Assembly: GCF_002752675.1 (NCBI RefSeq)
Contig: NZ_CP024608.1
Location: 6,696,001-6,760,000 of the forward strand
Source: Massilia violaceinigra
Lineage (GTDB): Bacteria > Pseudomonadota > Gammaproteobacteria > Burkholderiales > Burkholderiaceae_D
Direction of reading: 5' to 3'
Length of the DNA stretch: 64,000 nucleotides
Part shown: in pieces, positions 1 through 9,933 of the stretch
Position numbering within the stretch: the first letter of the stretch is position 1
Layout of the letters: the number at the start of each line of letters is the position of its first letter
Translations under genes and position numbers: made by a program
Notes under the pieces: generated by a model
The model's input: the letters and a program-made list of their open reading frames with translations, nothing else
Databases searched by the model: none
What the model was told of the DNA's origin: nothing

Positions 1-23
1 CATGCGCGGGACCTCAACGAGGC

Positions 24-536
24 TCAGGCGACGTTCTGGTCGCGCCGCGGCAGGCGCCAGTCCTTGCGGATGAAGTGGCAGGTGTAGCCGGACGGATTGC
101 GCACCAGATAGTCCTGATGCTCAGGTTCGGCTTCCCAGAACGGCCCCGCCGGCGCCAGCTCGGTGACCACTGTCCCGGGCCACATGCCGGAGGCATCGAC
201 GTCGGCGATGGTGTCGAGCGCGGTCGCCTTCTGCGCGTCGCTGGTGAAGAAAATGGCCGAGCGATAACTCATGCCGGTATCGTTGCCCTGGCGATTGACC
301 GTGGACGGGTCGTGGATCTGGAAGAAAAATTCCAGCAACTGGCGGTAACTCATCACGTCAGGGTCGAACACGATCTCGATCGCTTCCGCGTGCGTTCCGT
401 GGTTGCGGTAGGTGGCGTTGGGCACGTCGCCGCCCGAGTAACCGACGCGGGTGGACGTCACGCCGGGCATTTTGCGGATCAAGTCTTGCATGCCCCAAAA
501 ACATCCGCCGGCCAGGATTGCTTGTTCTGATTTCAT
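24..536 (-). CDS. msrA: Peptide-methionine (S)-S-oxide reductase MsrA
   Basis: This 170-residue protein reduces methionine-S-sulfoxide in proteins, restoring oxidised methionines in the cytosol with electrons from thioredoxin. The family signature GGCFWG is at residues 10-15, with Cys12 as the expected nucleophile, and a second Cys near the C-terminus (in GYTCHF) could act as the resolving cysteine. The length is normal for single-domain MsrA. The chosen ATG has a purine-rich GAGAGG a few bases upstream. No signal peptide is seen. The gene is transcribed away from the duplicated membrane-protein module on its right, so no operon partner is visible inside the window. Family assignment is firm. 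Confidence 0.95.
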   Translation of the reverse strand: MKSEQAILAGGCFWGMQDLIRKMPGVTSTRVGYSGGDVPNATYRNHGTHAEAIEIVFDPDVMSYRQLLEFFFQIHDPSTVNRQGNDTGMSYRSAIFFTSDAQKATALDTIADVDASGMWPGTVVTELAPAGPFWEAEPEHQDYLVRNPSGYTCHFIRKDWRLPRRDQNVA

Positions 537-724
537 GTGTGCCTCTCGTTGTCACCGCTTTGCGGCATCAGGAATAGATGGGACGCGACCGGGTAATTGC
601 AATAGAGCGGAGGAAAACGACCGGCCGATCAATTGCCCGGCTTGGTAAAATCGGGATTGGCATCATCAATATGCAGCATCAGGTCGCTACACGGGCCATC
701 AGAGATGGACAACGAGAACGGACG

Positions 725-1567
725 ATGACACAACAACCAGAACAAACCAACCCGGCACTGGCCGCCCCTGCGCCGGATGCAGATGCCCTGGGGGCACTCA
801 TCGGGAGCTACGACAAAGGCTTTCCACAAGCGTCCACATTGTGGTTCATGGCCGCGCTATTGTTCGCTTTCGGCATATTCGTCTTCTGGCGCAGCGCGCA
901 AAACCTTCCCGACACGACACCCGACGGCGTTGTGTACATACTGTACGCGATCGGGGTTATCGCCTTGGCCTTGGGCGTTGCCTTGGGCTGTTTCATCCGT
1001 CGCCTGGTGGCGGAGCAACCGGCATATGATGTGTTCGAGCATGGCATCCGTACGTGCAATCGCTACGGGGAACAGACCGCCCTGTATAGCGACATCGAGG
1101 ATATGTTTTCCCACAATAATCGCGCCATGGCCTTCCGCATATCGCCGCGAACCCCGTGGATTTTTCTCGGCTATTCCCCGGACCAGTTGGCCGTTTTAAG
1201 CGAACTGCACGACCGGCACAGGGCCCAGCGCGCCAAGACCTTGTTTCAACAAGCAATGGACGGCAAAACGGTGCTGTTCCGCTATTTCCAGAATACGAGC
1301 TGGCGGGCGAAAAACATGCTGATGAATTTCCCGACGTCCGAGCTAACACTGAACAAGCGGCAGCTGACAATCGGAGACAAGAGCATCGACCTCGACCGCA
1401 TCGACCATATTGACATCAGTGCCTGGACGTTGAAAAAAACGTTCCTTCACAAGGATGGGAGCATTTTTCATACCATGCCGATGAATGCTGTTCTGTCATT
1501 CGATGTGCTGTATCTTCTCCTCATGACGCTTCAGGCAGTCCAACCGCCGCAGCCCGCGCCACAATGA
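725..1567 (+). CDS. Two-TM membrane protein, paralogue A1 of a duplicated module
   Basis: A 280-residue protein of unknown function. Two hydrophobic segments near the N-terminus (around residues 37-58 and 73-95) flank a short loop. The remaining ~185 residues look soluble and probably cytosolic. It is clearly paralogous to the product at 2362-3177: shared signatures include WFMAALLF, FENGIR-like (here FEHGIR), RTPW/NAPW, NFPT..E.TL...QL.IG.KSI..DRI and LSFDLL. It resembles the DUF6585-type architecture, but that is from memory and not certain. The ATG at 725 was preferred over the upstream start at 578 because the paralogy begins there. No enzyme motif is visible. Its neighbour on the opposite strand is the cysteine-cluster protein at 1628-2116. 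Confidence 0.75.
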   Translation: MTQQPEQTNPALAAPAPDADALGALIGSYDKGFPQASTLWFMAALLFAFGIFVFWRSAQNLPDTTPDGVVYILYAIGVIALALGVALGCFIRRLVAEQPAYDVFEHGIRTCNRYGEQTALYSDIEDMFSHNNRAMAFRISPRTPWIFLGYSPDQLAVLSELHDRHRAQRAKTLFQQAMDGKTVLFRYFQNTSWRAKNMLMNFPTSELTLNKRQLTIGDKSIDLDRIDHIDISAWTLKKTFLHKDGSIFHTMPMNAVLSFDVLYLLLMTLQAVQPPQPAPQ

Positions 1568-1627
1568 CCCGCCCATCGCGCACGCTCTCGCCGGGCTGTG
1601 GCGGACGCGTTCCAGTGCATGTTCGCC

Positions 1628-2116
1628 TTACTCCACCGCATGGCCAGATGATGCCGGTGGCGGATCCGATTCCGGAAAGGCGGGGCCCGGCGGCTCGCCC
1701 ATGATGAACATTCCGGTCGTTGGAGCGCCGGCGGTATCGTTTGAACCGGGCGGCGCATCGCCAGCGGTACAGCCGACAGCGGACAAGGCGAGCACCGCAG
1801 CGCCGGCAATGCCGGGCAGTTTGCGCCACGCCTGCCGCACCGCAGCGCGCGGGCTGTCGCTGCAATCGCTGGTCATGACGGTACCATCCTGGCGCTGGTA
1901 GAACCGCACACACAGGTCGCCGTTATGGTTTTCCGCCAGCAGCGCCGCCGCTTCCGTCGCGGGCATGGCGGACAGGTTGAATACGTTCTTGTTGCAGTCC
2001 TTGCAGTGACGAACGCGATCATTGCCCGTCATCTTGTCCCATGACGCCGTACAGGGCGATGCGATCTCGATACGGTGCAGGGTTATCGGCTGGTCCTGCG
2101 TGCGCGATGGTTTCAT
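1628..2116 (-). CDS. Cysteine-cluster one-TM protein, paralogue B1
   Basis: A 162-residue protein of unknown function, one of three paralogues in this window. The N-terminal ~75 residues carry a cysteine pattern that could bind metal: PCTASW, then HCKDCNKNVFNLSAM, then GDLCVR and SDC. A hydrophobic stretch (LPGIAGAAVLALSAVGC) follows and then a Pro/Gly-rich tail. The topology would be a cytosolic Cys domain, one membrane segment and a periplasmic tail; the Cys after the hydrophobic stretch could also suggest a lipobox, but it lies far from the N-terminus. The leader just before the ATG (GAAACGGAT...) is shared with paralogue B3 and largely with B2, so the 5' region was duplicated too. Confidence 0.75.
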   Translation of the reverse strand: MKPSRTQDQPITLHRIEIASPCTASWDKMTGNDRVRHCKDCNKNVFNLSAMPATEAAALLAENHNGDLCVRFYQRQDGTVMTSDCSDSPRAAVRQAWRKLPGIAGAAVLALSAVGCTAGDAPPGSNDTAGAPTTGMFIMGEPPGPAFPESDPPPASSGHAVE

Positions 2117-2361
2117 GGTGAAATCCGTTTCTTTTCAATGGATCATAAGGCCCGACTGGACATATTCTTATCGGCTGCTTATTGAAACGGCCTACCCGCG
2201 CAAACAGGGTCAAACATGCCGCAAAAATTCGCCTGTTCCGGGCATACAGCGCTTATCGCGCTCGTGCCGTACAGTTTGCTAGAATCGGATGATTGTTTTT
2301 TCAACGTTGTACCGTTGGGCCCGAGGCAAGGCACATTCATGACCGATGATGAAAGCGAGCG

Positions 2362-3177
2362 ATGACACAAGCCGAACAATCACGAAACGCGCAGGCGCTG
2401 GGTCCACTAATCGCCACCTATGGCAAAAGCCGTTCATTCCTGTTCGTTGGCTGGTTCATGGCGGCGCTGTTCGCCGGGGTCGGAATCTTTGTGCTGTGGC
2501 TTACCACCCGCATTGGCCCCCATTTCCGTTTCAGCGGCGATGTGTCGCTGCTGTACACGGTCGGATTTGGCGCTCTGGCGCTGGGCGCGGCGATTGCATT
2601 CTTTATCTGGCGGCTGGCCGCGTCGCAGCCAGTTTTCCAGTTGTTCGACAACGGCATCCGCGCGAGCGGGCCCGATGGCGAAAACGTGACCCTGTACCGC
2701 GATCTGGAAGACCTGTACACCTTCTTTTATGGCGGCATCGGCTATCGCGCCACTTCGAATGCGCCGTGGACGTTTATCGGCAGCCGCATCCACAAGTTCG
2801 GCGAATTGAGCGAACGCTTGCGCAGCCTGCAGGTGGCGCACCGGGGCGAGGTGTTGCACCAGCAGCTGCAGGCCGGAAAGCCCGTGGTCTTCCGCTATCT
2901 TGAGGACAGCGTGGCCCAATCGAAAAGCATGGTCGCTTCGCGCAATATGAACTTTCCCACCTTTGAAATGACCTTGACCGCGCACCAGTTGCAGATCGGA
3001 CAGAAAAGCATCGGCATCGACCGCATCGCCGATATTAAAACCAATTTGTGGACGGAGACATCGAGCATCATGGATGGCGATGGCAAGGTGTTTCACAAAA
3101 TTCACCCGAGCTCGATTCTGTCCTTCGACCTGCTGCGCGCACTGATTGCGCGACAGCAGAAATCCATCCAGTATTGA
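2362..3177 (+). CDS. Two-TM membrane protein, paralogue A2 of a duplicated module
   Basis: A 271-residue paralogue of the 725-1567 product, with the same layout: LGPLIATYGK at the N-terminus, two transmembrane segments (about residues 28-50 and 65-87), then a soluble domain containing FDNGIR, a YRDLEDLY segment (DIEDMF in A1), NAPWTFIG, MNFPTFEMTLTAHQLQIG and ILSFDLL. The function is unknown. It lies between two copies of the cysteine-cluster gene, which run on the other strand, so the arrangement A1> <B1 A2> <B2 <B3 is a repeated unit. Conservation of the soluble half between A1 and A2 suggests that part is the functional portion. Confidence 0.75.
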   Translation: MTQAEQSRNAQALGPLIATYGKSRSFLFVGWFMAALFAGVGIFVLWLTTRIGPHFRFSGDVSLLYTVGFGALALGAAIAFFIWRLAASQPVFQLFDNGIRASGPDGENVTLYRDLEDLYTFFYGGIGYRATSNAPWTFIGSRIHKFGELSERLRSLQVAHRGEVLHQQLQAGKPVVFRYLEDSVAQSKSMVASRNMNFPTFEMTLTAHQLQIGQKSIGIDRIADIKTNLWTETSSIMDGDGKVFHKIHPSSILSFDLLRALIARQQKSIQY

Positions 3178-3210
3178 TCAGCAGCCGGGTACAGGCAGTC
3201 CGCTCGCAGC

Positions 3211-3819
3211 TTATCGCGTGGGCGGGTTCGCGCCCTTGGCCGCTTGCTTGAGCGGCTCCCGTGGCGGCGCGACGTTGCCCATCCAAGCCGCCGACTTGGT
3301 TTTCTTTTCTGGCTGGCCAGTTTGGCCGCTTGGCAGCGCCGGCTTCGTGGCGTCGGACACGCCCTGCATGCTTGGCCGAGGCGGGGTACCCATCATTACC
3401 ATCGTGCGCGCAGGCGTCACCTTCGGTACCGGGGCATCCACCTTGGCGTCGGGCACAGCGTCGCCCGCGGAGCTGCCTGCGGCGGACAATGCAAGCACGG
3501 CCGCACCAGCCATGTGAGGCAGCTTGCGCCACGCCTGGCGGACGGCCGCGCGCGGGCTGTCGCCGCGATCGCTGGTCATGACCGTGCCGTCCTGGCGTCG
3601 GTAAAACCTGACGCACAGCTCGCCGTGATGGTTTTCCGCCAGCAGCGCAGCGGCGTCCGCTTGCGGCATGGCCGACAGATTGAACACGTTCTTGTTACAG
3701 TCCTTGCAGTGGCGGACGCGATCGTCACCTGCCATCTTGTCCCATGATGCGGTACAGGGGGAAGCGATGTCGACGCGCTGCAGTGCGATCGTCTGCTTGC
3801 GGGGGCTGGATTGCTCCAT
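3211..3819 (-). CDS. Cysteine-cluster one-TM protein, paralogue B2
   Basis: A 202-residue member of the three-gene family, with the same N-terminal module (PCTASWDKMAGDDRVRHC, KDCNKNVFNLSAM, GELCVRFYRRQDG) and a hydrophobic segment (LPHMAGAAVLALSAAG). The last cysteine of the module is replaced: this copy reads MTSDRGDSPR where B1 reads MTSDCSDSPR, so that cysteine is dispensable or the copy has diverged. The tail after the membrane segment is long and rich in Pro, Lys and Thr, unlike those of the other two copies. Function unknown. The stop lies 34 bases from the stop of convergent A2. Confidence 0.75.
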   Translation of the reverse strand: MEQSSPRKQTIALQRVDIASPCTASWDKMAGDDRVRHCKDCNKNVFNLSAMPQADAAALLAENHHGELCVRFYRRQDGTVMTSDRGDSPRAAVRQAWRKLPHMAGAAVLALSAAGSSAGDAVPDAKVDAPVPKVTPARTMVMMGTPPRPSMQGVSDATKPALPSGQTGQPEKKTKSAAWMGNVAPPREPLKQAAKGANPPTR

Positions 3820-3961
3820 GTTGAGATCCGTTTCTGATGATTGAGGAATCCGACTGGACAGATCGGCAACGGCCGATCGACGGCTTGCGTGGCCATGTGC
3901 GTCCGACGGCTTGTTTTTCTAATGTAGAGCTTGAAAATGGGCGTCTTGGCCGCCTGGCCGA

Positions 3962-4567
3962 TTAACGCGTACACATGCCTTTACTATCCACCAGTACAGA
4001 CGGCATTGAATGTCCTGCTGCCGGCTTTCCGATCAGGCGCTGTATCTCAGCATTTTTTTCACACTGCCGCGCGCCCTGGACGGACGATATGGTTGGCGCA
4101 ACGACGGCCGGAGCCGGGGCGGTCGCGGGCGGCGCGCCCATCAGAACTGTCACGGGTGGTTCAGGGTTGACCGTTGCGCCGGCAGACACTGCCGGTACGG
4201 GCTGGGAGTCGTTTGTGGAACAGCCGGCTGCGGACAAGGCGAGCACCGCAGCGCCAGCCATGGCCGGCAGTCCGCGCCATGGCTGGCGCGCTGTGGGGCG
4301 GGCACTGTCGCCGCAATCGCTGGAGACGACGCTGCCGTCCTGGCGCTTATCCATCCGCACACACAGATCCCCATTGAGGTTCTCCGCGATGAGCGCGGCC
4401 CCTTCCGCGGCAGGCATGGCGGAGAGATTGAAGACGTTCTTGTTGCAGTCCTTGCAGTGACGGACCCGGTGATCGCCCGTCATGTCCTCCCATGAGGCGG
4501 TACAGGGCACGGGAATGTCGATACGGTGCAATGTAATTGGCTGGTGCTGCGCGCGTGGTGGTTTCAT
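3962..4567 (-). CDS. Cysteine-cluster one-TM protein, paralogue B3
   Basis: A 201-residue third copy of the family: PCTASWEDMTGDHRVRHC, KDCNKNVFNLSAM, GDLCVRMDKRQDG, SSDC, then a hydrophobic stretch (LPAMAGAAVLALSAAGC) and a periplasm-facing tail ending in a short segment with two further cysteines (ARQCEKNAEIQ ... GMCTR). The ATG at 4567 aligns with the starts of the other copies and is preferred over the upstream start at 4651. No A-type partner gene follows it, so the third unit of the module is incomplete. Function unknown. Confidence 0.75.
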   Translation of the reverse strand: MKPPRAQHQPITLHRIDIPVPCTASWEDMTGDHRVRHCKDCNKNVFNLSAMPAAEGAALIAENLNGDLCVRMDKRQDGSVVSSDCGDSARPTARQPWRGLPAMAGAAVLALSAAGCSTNDSQPVPAVSAGATVNPEPPVTVLMGAPPATAPAPAVVAPTISSVQGARQCEKNAEIQRLIGKPAAGHSMPSVLVDSKGMCTR

Positions 4568-4808
4568 GGCGGAATCCGTTTCGTTCAATGCGTCAAAGGT
4601 CCGGATGGACAGTTCTACATCGGTACAGAGTGAAACGGGGGCGTCAGGCAAACGGGGTTAATCTTCTCAAGAATATTTTTCCTGTCTCAGCGAGAAATCG
4701 CTATATCGGCAGCCGAAGTACAAGGAATATGGCAACAGGCCCCTCGGCGCAGTCGATGCGCCAGGCGGGTTCCACGGTTCTGCGGACAGAAAACCCCGCA
4801 CGCAAATG

Positions 4809-4837
4809 AAAAAAGCCCTCGTTGCCGAGGGCTTTTT
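4809..4837 (-). terminator. Rho-independent terminator after tRNA-Ser
   Basis: An 11-bp GC-rich stem (AGCCCTCG/CGAGGGCT core, 4-nt loop TTGC) is followed on the minus strand by a T run. It lies 25 bases past the 3' end of the tRNA-Ser gene at 4862-4952. Confidence 0.8.
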
Positions 4838-4861
4838 CAACAAGCTAAGTGCTTGATTTTA

Positions 4862-4952
4862 TGGCGGAAAGGGTGAGATTCGAACTCACGGTACACCATA
4901 GATGTACACTGGATTTCGAGTCCAGCGCATTCGACCACTCTGCCACCTTTCC
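4862..4952 (-). tRNA. tRNA-Ser(CGA), copy 1
   Basis: A 91-nt class II tRNA read on the minus strand, with acceptor GGAAAGG pairing to CCTTTCC, encoded CCA (TGG at 4862-4864), the D-arm pattern GTGGCAGAGTGGTCGAATG, a long variable arm and the T-arm GTTCGAATC. The anticodon stem CTGGA/TCCAG encloses the loop CTCGAAA, giving anticodon CGA (reads UCG). It is the second of two tRNA-Ser genes downstream of serS. Confidence 0.93.
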
Positions 4953-4964
4953 TGGTCTTGCTTC

Positions 4965-4996
4965 AAAAAAAATCCCCAAATAGCGGGGATTTTTTC
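4965..4996 (-). terminator. Hairpin terminator between the two tRNA-Ser genes
   Basis: The stem AATCCCC/GGGGATT has a short AAATAGC loop and A/T runs on both sides. On the minus strand it follows the tRNA-Ser at 5005-5094 and so could end that transcript before the next tRNA. Confidence 0.65.
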
Positions 4997-5004
4997 TTTA
5001 TTCA

Positions 5005-5094
5005 TGGCGGAGAGGGTGGGATTCGAACCCACGGATGGGTCGCCCCATCGCTTGATTTCGAGTCAAGTACATTCGACCACTCTGCCACCTCTCC
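5005..5094 (-). tRNA. tRNA-Ser(CGA), copy 2
   Basis: A 90-nt class II tRNA on the minus strand, with acceptor GGAGAGG/CCTCTCC, encoded CCA at 5005-5007, a long variable arm and T-arm GTTCGAATC. The anticodon stem CTTGA/TCAAG encloses CTCGAAA, so the anticodon is again CGA. The body differs from copy 1 in the acceptor, anticodon stem and variable arm, so this is not a recent perfect duplication. It lies 64 bases past the serS stop, on the same strand. Confidence 0.93.
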
Positions 5095-5158
5095 TTTCTC
5101 ACATTCCTGCGAGAAGGCAAGATTATAGCACCCCGAAAAAAAAAGGCAAAGACTATTT

Positions 5159-6577
<1,419 letters not shown>

Positions 6578-6744
6578 TCACAACGCGCTAACCAAGGCGA
6601 TGCACTTGATGAGGCAGCCAGGCGGCAAGCCAAGCCTGCACAACGCGCACTGATCCTGTTGTTCAATGCGCAGTTTAACCGATTCCCTGCACAATGGCAC
6701 CTTGTCGGGCCTGCATGCGCCCGCCGTGCGGCGGGCAATCGGCA

Positions 6745-7461
6745 TTACCGTCCGGAGATCATGCTGGCCAGCTTGCGCTGTGCCCGCGCTACCTCGGCGT
6801 TCTTGGCGCTGAGCTCTTTCATGAGCACATTGGCATCATCGAGGACTTTCTGATCGTCGATCTGGGCCATGATCGCGGAGAACTTGATTTGGTCTTTGTG
6901 AGCATCGAGAAAATCGGCCAATTTTTCGGCACTGGTCAGCATGCCCTCCATCACCACGAGAAATTCCTTGAAGTTGTTTCCCGGATCGCTGACCGTACGG
7001 GCATACGCCTTGTCGTAGACCGGTTTCAAGTCGTCCGGCTGCTTGAGCGCGGTGCGCCTGGTGGCGGCCGCCGCCTGTTCGGCGTCAATCACCGCACGCA
7101 GTTGCGCACTGGTCTTGCGCAAGGCGACCACGTCGGCCCGGCGCGCCATCAGATCGGGCATGGTGTTCGGCATGTTCTTGACCATCATATCGCGCAGGGG
7201 TTGCTGGACCTTCGCATCCATCGATTTGTTGTAGTCGGTAATCACAGCATAATGCTTGCTGTAATCGCCGAACGACTTTTCTACTTTGGGGGTCAGGCTG
7301 GGTACATGGACCCCGGGCTTATCGACAATGCGCGTTTGCAGGAACGCGATGAACGCCGCACGCTCCTTGGGCTCGGCACTGCAGCCGGCGATGCCCAGGG
7401 CTAGAACGCCGCCCACGGCCCACATCAGGGCGCGTTGTGAAAAGCTCATGACTGTTTGCAT
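6745..7461 (-). CDS. DUF3053 (YiaF-like) lipoprotein
   Basis: A 238-residue predicted lipoprotein. A signal peptide ends in the lipobox LGIAGC, so Cys would be lipidated at about residue 27. The mature part matches the E. coli YiaF/DUF3053 pattern: an early RAAFIAFLQTRI segment, a middle SDYAIL-like segment (KHYAVITDYN), and ALKQPDDLKPVYDKAY, which is nearly identical to the family motif ALKQSDDLKPVFDQAF. The function of DUF3053 is not established. The ATG at 7461 has GAGGAG six bases upstream and is preferred over the start at 7500. The gene is on the same strand as serS and rarA but is followed by its own terminator. Confidence 0.85.
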   Translation of the reverse strand: MQTVMSFSQRALMWAVGGVLALGIAGCSAEPKERAAFIAFLQTRIVDKPGVHVPSLTPKVEKSFGDYSKHYAVITDYNKSMDAKVQQPLRDMMVKNMPNTMPDLMARRADVVALRKTSAQLRAVIDAEQAAAATRRTALKQPDDLKPVYDKAYARTVSDPGNNFKEFLVVMEGMLTSAEKLADFLDAHKDQIKFSAIMAQIDDQKVLDDANVLMKELSAKNAEVARAQRKLASMISGR

Positions 7462-7600
7462 GAATAACTCCTCTATGATCAGTGCCTGATCATAGTGCAA
7501 ACATGCAAAATTGGCAGCAACAAACTATGCTTTCTCTGCCAGAAGCGTGCTGTGGAGTAACTAACAGGCACGCTGCGGTGCGGGGAGGCCCGCCCCGGAC

Positions 7601-7801
7601 TTACTGTTGTGCGGCTTTTTCGGCGGCGGTGAGGCGCTTGGCGCTGACCACGACGACGGTCACATTGCTGTCGGCGACGGCGGCGGCACGGGCTGGCGCG
7701 GCACTTGCGCGCACCGGTACGTCGGCGGTGGCGTAGGCGGCAAAGGTGACCATGACGGTGGCTGCAAGGAAAACGGCTTCGAGGTTTTTGCGGACTTTCA
7801 T
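7601..7801 (-). CDS. Small exported protein of unknown function (66 aa)
   Basis: A 66-residue peptide with a basic start (MKVRKNLE), a hydrophobic core (AVFLAATVMVTFAAYATA) and a short mature part of about 40 residues containing VTVVVVSAKRLTAAEKAAQQ. It would be exported, or retained by one membrane segment. A strong GGAGAAG lies six bases before the ATG, which argues that it is translated. No family is recognised. It lies downstream of rarA, separated by a 251-bp stretch in which no gene is seen. Confidence 0.6.
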   Translation of the reverse strand: MKVRKNLEAVFLAATVMVTFAAYATADVPVRASAAPARAAAVADSNVTVVVVSAKRLTAAEKAAQQ

Positions 7802-8052
7802 GTTCTTCTCCAGTGGGTGAGGCGAGTTGGTATGGTGTTACTTTACCCATTCGCCCCCTGCCCTTCCACCGGATTGCGATGAAGCGCCGGAAAGCCGGGA
7901 CAGGACGCATTAGATCGCGACGGCCTGTTATCCGCATGCAAGCGCGCCCGCCGTTGCAGGCGAACCCACCACAGCAGCGGCTTTCCCGCACCGCCGATAG
8001 CCCTCGAAGCCAGCCCTGGCGGCGCCTCCAGCACGTGCGCCGCGCGCGCTGT

Positions 8053-9354
8053 TCAGTTGCCAGCGTCCTCGTCGAGCCCGCGCAGCCAGGCCAGCTTCTC
8101 GGCGATCTTGGCTTCGATCCCGCGCGGCACCGGCTCGTACCAGCGTGGCTCGACCATGCCGTCCGGCAGATAGGTTTCGCCGGCCGCATACGCGTTCGGC
8201 TCGTCATGCGCGTAGCGGTACTCGTGGCCGTAGCCGAGTTCCTTCATCAGCTTGGTCGGGGCGTTGCGCAGGTGCACCGGCACCTCGCGCGACTTGTCCT
8301 TCTTGACGAACGCCACGGCACGGTTGTACGCGTTGTAGCCGGCATTGCTCTTGGCCGCGATGGCCAGGTAGATGACCGCCTGCCCCAGCGCCAGTTCGCC
8401 TTCCGGCGAGCCGAGCCGTTCGTAGGTGGCGGCGGCATCGTTGGCGATCTGGATCGCGCGCGGGTCGGCAATGCCGATATCTTCCCACGCCATGCGCACG
8501 ATGCGGCGCAGCAGGTATTGCGGATCGGCGCCGCCGTCGAGCATGCGGCACAGCCAGTACAGCGCCGCGTCCGGGTGCGATCCGCGCACCGATTTATGCA
8601 GTGCCGAAATCTGGTCGTAGAAATTGTCCCCGCCCTTGTCGAAACGGCGCGAATTGAGGGTCAGCGCATTGTCGACGAATTCGCCGGTGATGTGCGTGAG
8701 GCTAGATGTTTCGGCCGAGGTCTTGGTCTGTTCGAGCAGGTTGAGAAAGCGGCGCGCATCGCCATCGGCATAACCGATCAGCGTGGCGATGGCGACCTCG
8801 TCGAACGTCAGGTGGCCGAGCACCTTCTCCTGGGCGCGCTTGAGCAGTTGCAGCAGCTCGGCGTCGGTCAGCGCCTTGAGCACATATACCTGCGAGCGCG
8901 ACAGCAGCGCCGAATTGACCTCGAACGAGGGATTTTCAGTGGTCGCGCCGATCAGGGTCACCAGGCCCGACTCGACGAACGGCAGCAAGGCATCCTGCTG
9001 CGACTTGTTAAAGCGGTGAATCTCGTCGATGAACAGGATCGTGTGCTTGCCCGTTGCCAGGTGATGCTCGGCCTGTTCGATGGCGGCGCGGATATCCTTC
9101 ACGCCCGACAAAACGGCCGACAAGGCGATGAATTCGCAGCCGAAGGCGTTCGCCGTCAGGCGCGCCAGGGTCGTCTTGCCGACCCCGGGCGGGCCCCACA
9201 GGATCATCGAATGCGGTTTGCCCGATTTGAATACGAGGCGCAGGGGCTTGCCCTCGCCCAGCAAATGGCTCTGGCCGATGACCTCGTCAATCGTTGCCGG
9301 ACGCAGCGCTTCGGCGAGGGGCGCGGCAGGTTCGGTCTTGAACAAATCGTCCAT
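8053..9354 (-). CDS. rarA: Replication-associated recombination protein A (RarA/MgsA), AAA+ ATPase
   Basis: A 433-residue AAA+ ATPase of the RarA/WRNIP1 family, which acts at stalled forks and gaps and is related to clamp-loader subunits. It has Walker [10 protein letters not shown] at about residues 53-61, Walker [10 protein letters not shown] at 105-113, sensor 1 in [13 protein letters not shown], and the family C-terminal MgsA domain (DDGGADPQ-like segment and [17 protein letters not shown]). Length is normal for the family. It keeps the widely conserved position between lolA and serS, although two extra genes separate it from lolA here. Confidence 0.95.
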   Translation of the reverse strand: MDDLFKTEPAAPLAEALRPATIDEVIGQSHLLGEGKPLRLVFKSGKPHSMILWGPPGVGKTTLARLTANAFGCEFIALSAVLSGVKDIRAAIEQAEHHLATGKHTILFIDEIHRFNKSQQDALLPFVESGLVTLIGATTENPSFEVNSALLSRSQVYVLKALTDAELLQLLKRAQEKVLGHLTFDEVAIATLIGYADGDARRFLNLLEQTKTSAETSSLTHITGEFVDNALTLNSRRFDKGGDNFYDQISALHKSVRGSHPDAALYWLCRMLDGGADPQYLLRRIVRMAWEDIGIADPRAIQIANDAAATYERLGSPEGELALGQAVIYLAIAAKSNAGYNAYNRAVAFVKKDKSREVPVHLRNAPTKLMKELGYGHEYRYAHDEPNAYAAGETYLPDGMVEPRWYEPVPRGIEAKIAEKLAWLRGLDEDAGN

Positions 9355-9484
9355 GCGAAGTCTTCATTGATAGGAAGCGCGTAGTCTAGCGCATGGCGCG
9401 AATCGGCGTTCAAGATAAGACCCGCGCAGTGCGCAACAGTTCCCGCACAACGCGAAATTACCGCACGACGCTCTATGCAACTTC

Positions 9485-9874
9485 TCAAGCAGCGCCGACG
9501 CCATGCACGGCGCCTGCGTTCGCCTGCACGCCGCTCTTGCGCATCAAGATGGCTATCGCTGGCGGAAACACCAGCCAGAAGCCCGAGTCCGGCATCAGCA
9601 CCACACCCAGCACGGCCATCCCGATCAAGCCCCAGCCGATCGACTTGGGCAGTGCGACGCCGGCTTTCTCGAGCGCATGCACCGGGATCGCAAACAAGGC
9701 CAGCAGAATGCCGAACAGGAAGAACCAGGTAGTCGCGCCCTCGGTCATGCTCTTGGCTGAATTAAACAAGCCCTTGTCCAGCATCGACAGCATGACCGGC
9801 CCCATGACAACGAAAGCAAACACGGTGTGAAGAAATGCAACCCCTAGCAACCAACGGCTGATCCAATGTTTCAT
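9485..9874 (-). CDS. Small four-TM membrane protein (DUF6463-like)
   Basis: A 129-residue integral membrane protein with four hydrophobic segments: LLGVAFLHTVFAFVVMG, TTWFFLFGILLALFAIPVHAL, SIGWGLIGMAVLGVVLMP and FWLVFPPAIAILM. The N-terminal pattern (KHWISRWLLGVAFLHTVFA) resembles the DUF6463 family, an assignment made from memory. The ATG at 9874 is preferred over 9937 because GGGAGG lies just upstream. It lies inside the lolA-rarA interval on the same strand and may be cotranscribed with its neighbours. No functional residues are recognised. Confidence 0.7.
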   Translation of the reverse strand: MKHWISRWLLGVAFLHTVFAFVVMGPVMLSMLDKGLFNSAKSMTEGATTWFFLFGILLALFAIPVHALEKAGVALPKSIGWGLIGMAVLGVVLMPDSGFWLVFPPAIAILMRKSGVQANAGAVHGVGAA

Positions 9875-9933
9875 GAAGCCCTCCCGATGACGCGGCCCCG
9901 GCGGGACCGACGCACGATCATATACCTGGGAAA

